Assembly (NCBI GenBank): GCA_964017125.1
Contig: OZ024911.1
Coordinates: forward strand, 41,417,339 to 41,481,338
Length of the DNA: 64,000 bases
Reading direction: 5' to 3'
DNA from: Flabesymbios commensalis
Taxonomy: Eukaryota > Annelida > Polychaeta > Terebellida > Flabelligeridae
The position numbers and the translations under genes are program-made. Shown here piece after piece: positions 63,183 through 64,000 of the stretch (the stretch's first letter is position 1; every line of letters starts with the position of its first letter). Below the pieces are notes generated by a model. That model saw nothing but the letters and a program-made list of their open reading frames with translations. It searched no databases and was not told where the DNA came from.

Positions 63183-63970
63183 TGTCATGGGTTATCCTTG
63201 TGTGAGTCCTCACATTTTGTTCTATATATGCATTGTCCAGCTATTTTGCTTTGTTTTTTGGGGTAAGTAAATCATTTGCTCCCAGAAGGTAATCAGGTTA
63301 TAGGCTGACATTGCTGTGCATATTTGCCAAATAAAAAGAAAATCTGCTGGAAACTTTTTCCTGAAACGCGCCAACGAGTATTTCTTTGTTAGTGGCCCTG
63401 GTAATAAAAGGATTGATTATATGGGAACCAAAATGTCACCAAAAATTCCCCGGTTGTATGTGATGGCTATGTGAAGTATGAGGAAGCAGAAGTTCATATT
63501 ATCAGCTATCATGCAAAATTTCCGAGAAAAAAAGGGGGAATTGAATGGCCGACTGGCGGCTATTTTGGATTTTATTAGTGTGTCATGGGTTATCCTTGTG
63601 TGAGACCGTAGATTTTGCTATATATTCATGGTTCAGCTATTTTGCATTTTTTTTGAGTTACGTGAATATCACAAAATCACTCGAATTCAAAATGTCCGCA
63701 AAACGGTCATTTTTTTAATTGTTTGCTCCCAAACGTTACGCAGGTCATTGGATGACATAGCTAAGCATATTTGCCAAATTAAAAAAAGGTCTGATAGAAA
63801 CTTTTTCCTGAAACGCGCTAACGAGCATTTCTTCGTTAGTGGCCATAGTAATTAATGTTCTGATTATATATGGGAATCAAAACTATTGTTACCAAAAAAA
63901 TTCCACAGTGGTATGTGATGGCTATGTGAAGTATGAGGAAGCACATGTTGATAGATTATAGCTATCTTGA
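63183..63970 (+). repeat. ~398-bp tandem duplication reaching the window end
   Basis: TGTCATGGGTTATCCTTGTG occurs at 63183 and 63581. Each is followed by the same order: CAGCTATTTTGC, TTTTTCCTGAAACGCGC, GTATGTGATGGCTATGTGAA. The second copy runs to about 63963. Confidence 0.85.
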
Positions 63971-63974
63971 AAAC

Positions 63975-64000
63975 AAATAACTGCGGCGGCGGCCGCGGCG
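63975..64000. other. Abrupt GC-rich window end
   Basis: The last bases (GCGGCGGCGGCCGCGGCG) are pure G/C after AT-rich DNA. They could be a CGG repeat, the edge of a CpG island, or an assembly edge; the window stops here. Confidence 0.4.

Overview
The window is eukaryotic, AT-rich and dominated by introns and repeats. It fits an invertebrate animal genome, probably marine. An invertebrate deuterostome such as a hemichordate or amphioxus is my best guess, from the two gene families and the style of the short palindromic elements, but the sequence alone does not prove it. No virus-like element, CRISPR array, rRNA gene or convincing tRNA gene was found.

Positions 1-49570 hold the 3' part of one large plus-strand gene of the ANKRD26 family (ankyrin-repeat/long-coiled-coil proteins). 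I assembled 33 exons from splice sites, codon phase and protein continuity. They encode about 1213 residues and end in a stop at 49570. The ankyrin-repeat 5' part must lie upstream of the window, and roughly the first 6 kb is most likely intron. The C-terminal half carries the conserved family block (LWE.EV.SRSKLG; EMETYKAEAEA...; K.NYML at the very end). Every exon joins the next in a compatible phase.

Positions 49571-61129 are intergenic: the 3' flank of the ANKRD26-like gene, then repeats. They include a dense run of short palindromes ending in CCCAGCAAACAC, a tandem array built on an ATGGCCGCC motif, a 1.3-kb element with GGCAAAACGCCC ends, and TTAA-flanked MITEs. Positions 61130-62247, on the minus strand, encode a class A GPCR of the SREB family (GPR27/GPR85/GPR173-like). 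Its frame is broken once in intracellular loop 3. The two genes are convergent, about 11.5 kb apart, with no evident functional link. Positions 62250-64000 hold its upstream flank and a 0.4-kb tandem duplication that runs to the window end.

Most of the unusual structure is in the mobile-element layer. At least three families of short non-autonomous elements end in CCCTT/AAGGG and sit at TTAA, the hallmark of piggyBac-type transposition. They are repeatedly nested in each other or share one TTAA. Inverted copies of a roughly 1-kb repeat flank a small, in-frame-skippable candidate exon (exon 15). Two copies of a 1.7-1.9-kb element with internal tandem repeats lie in introns 4 and 12 of the same gene.
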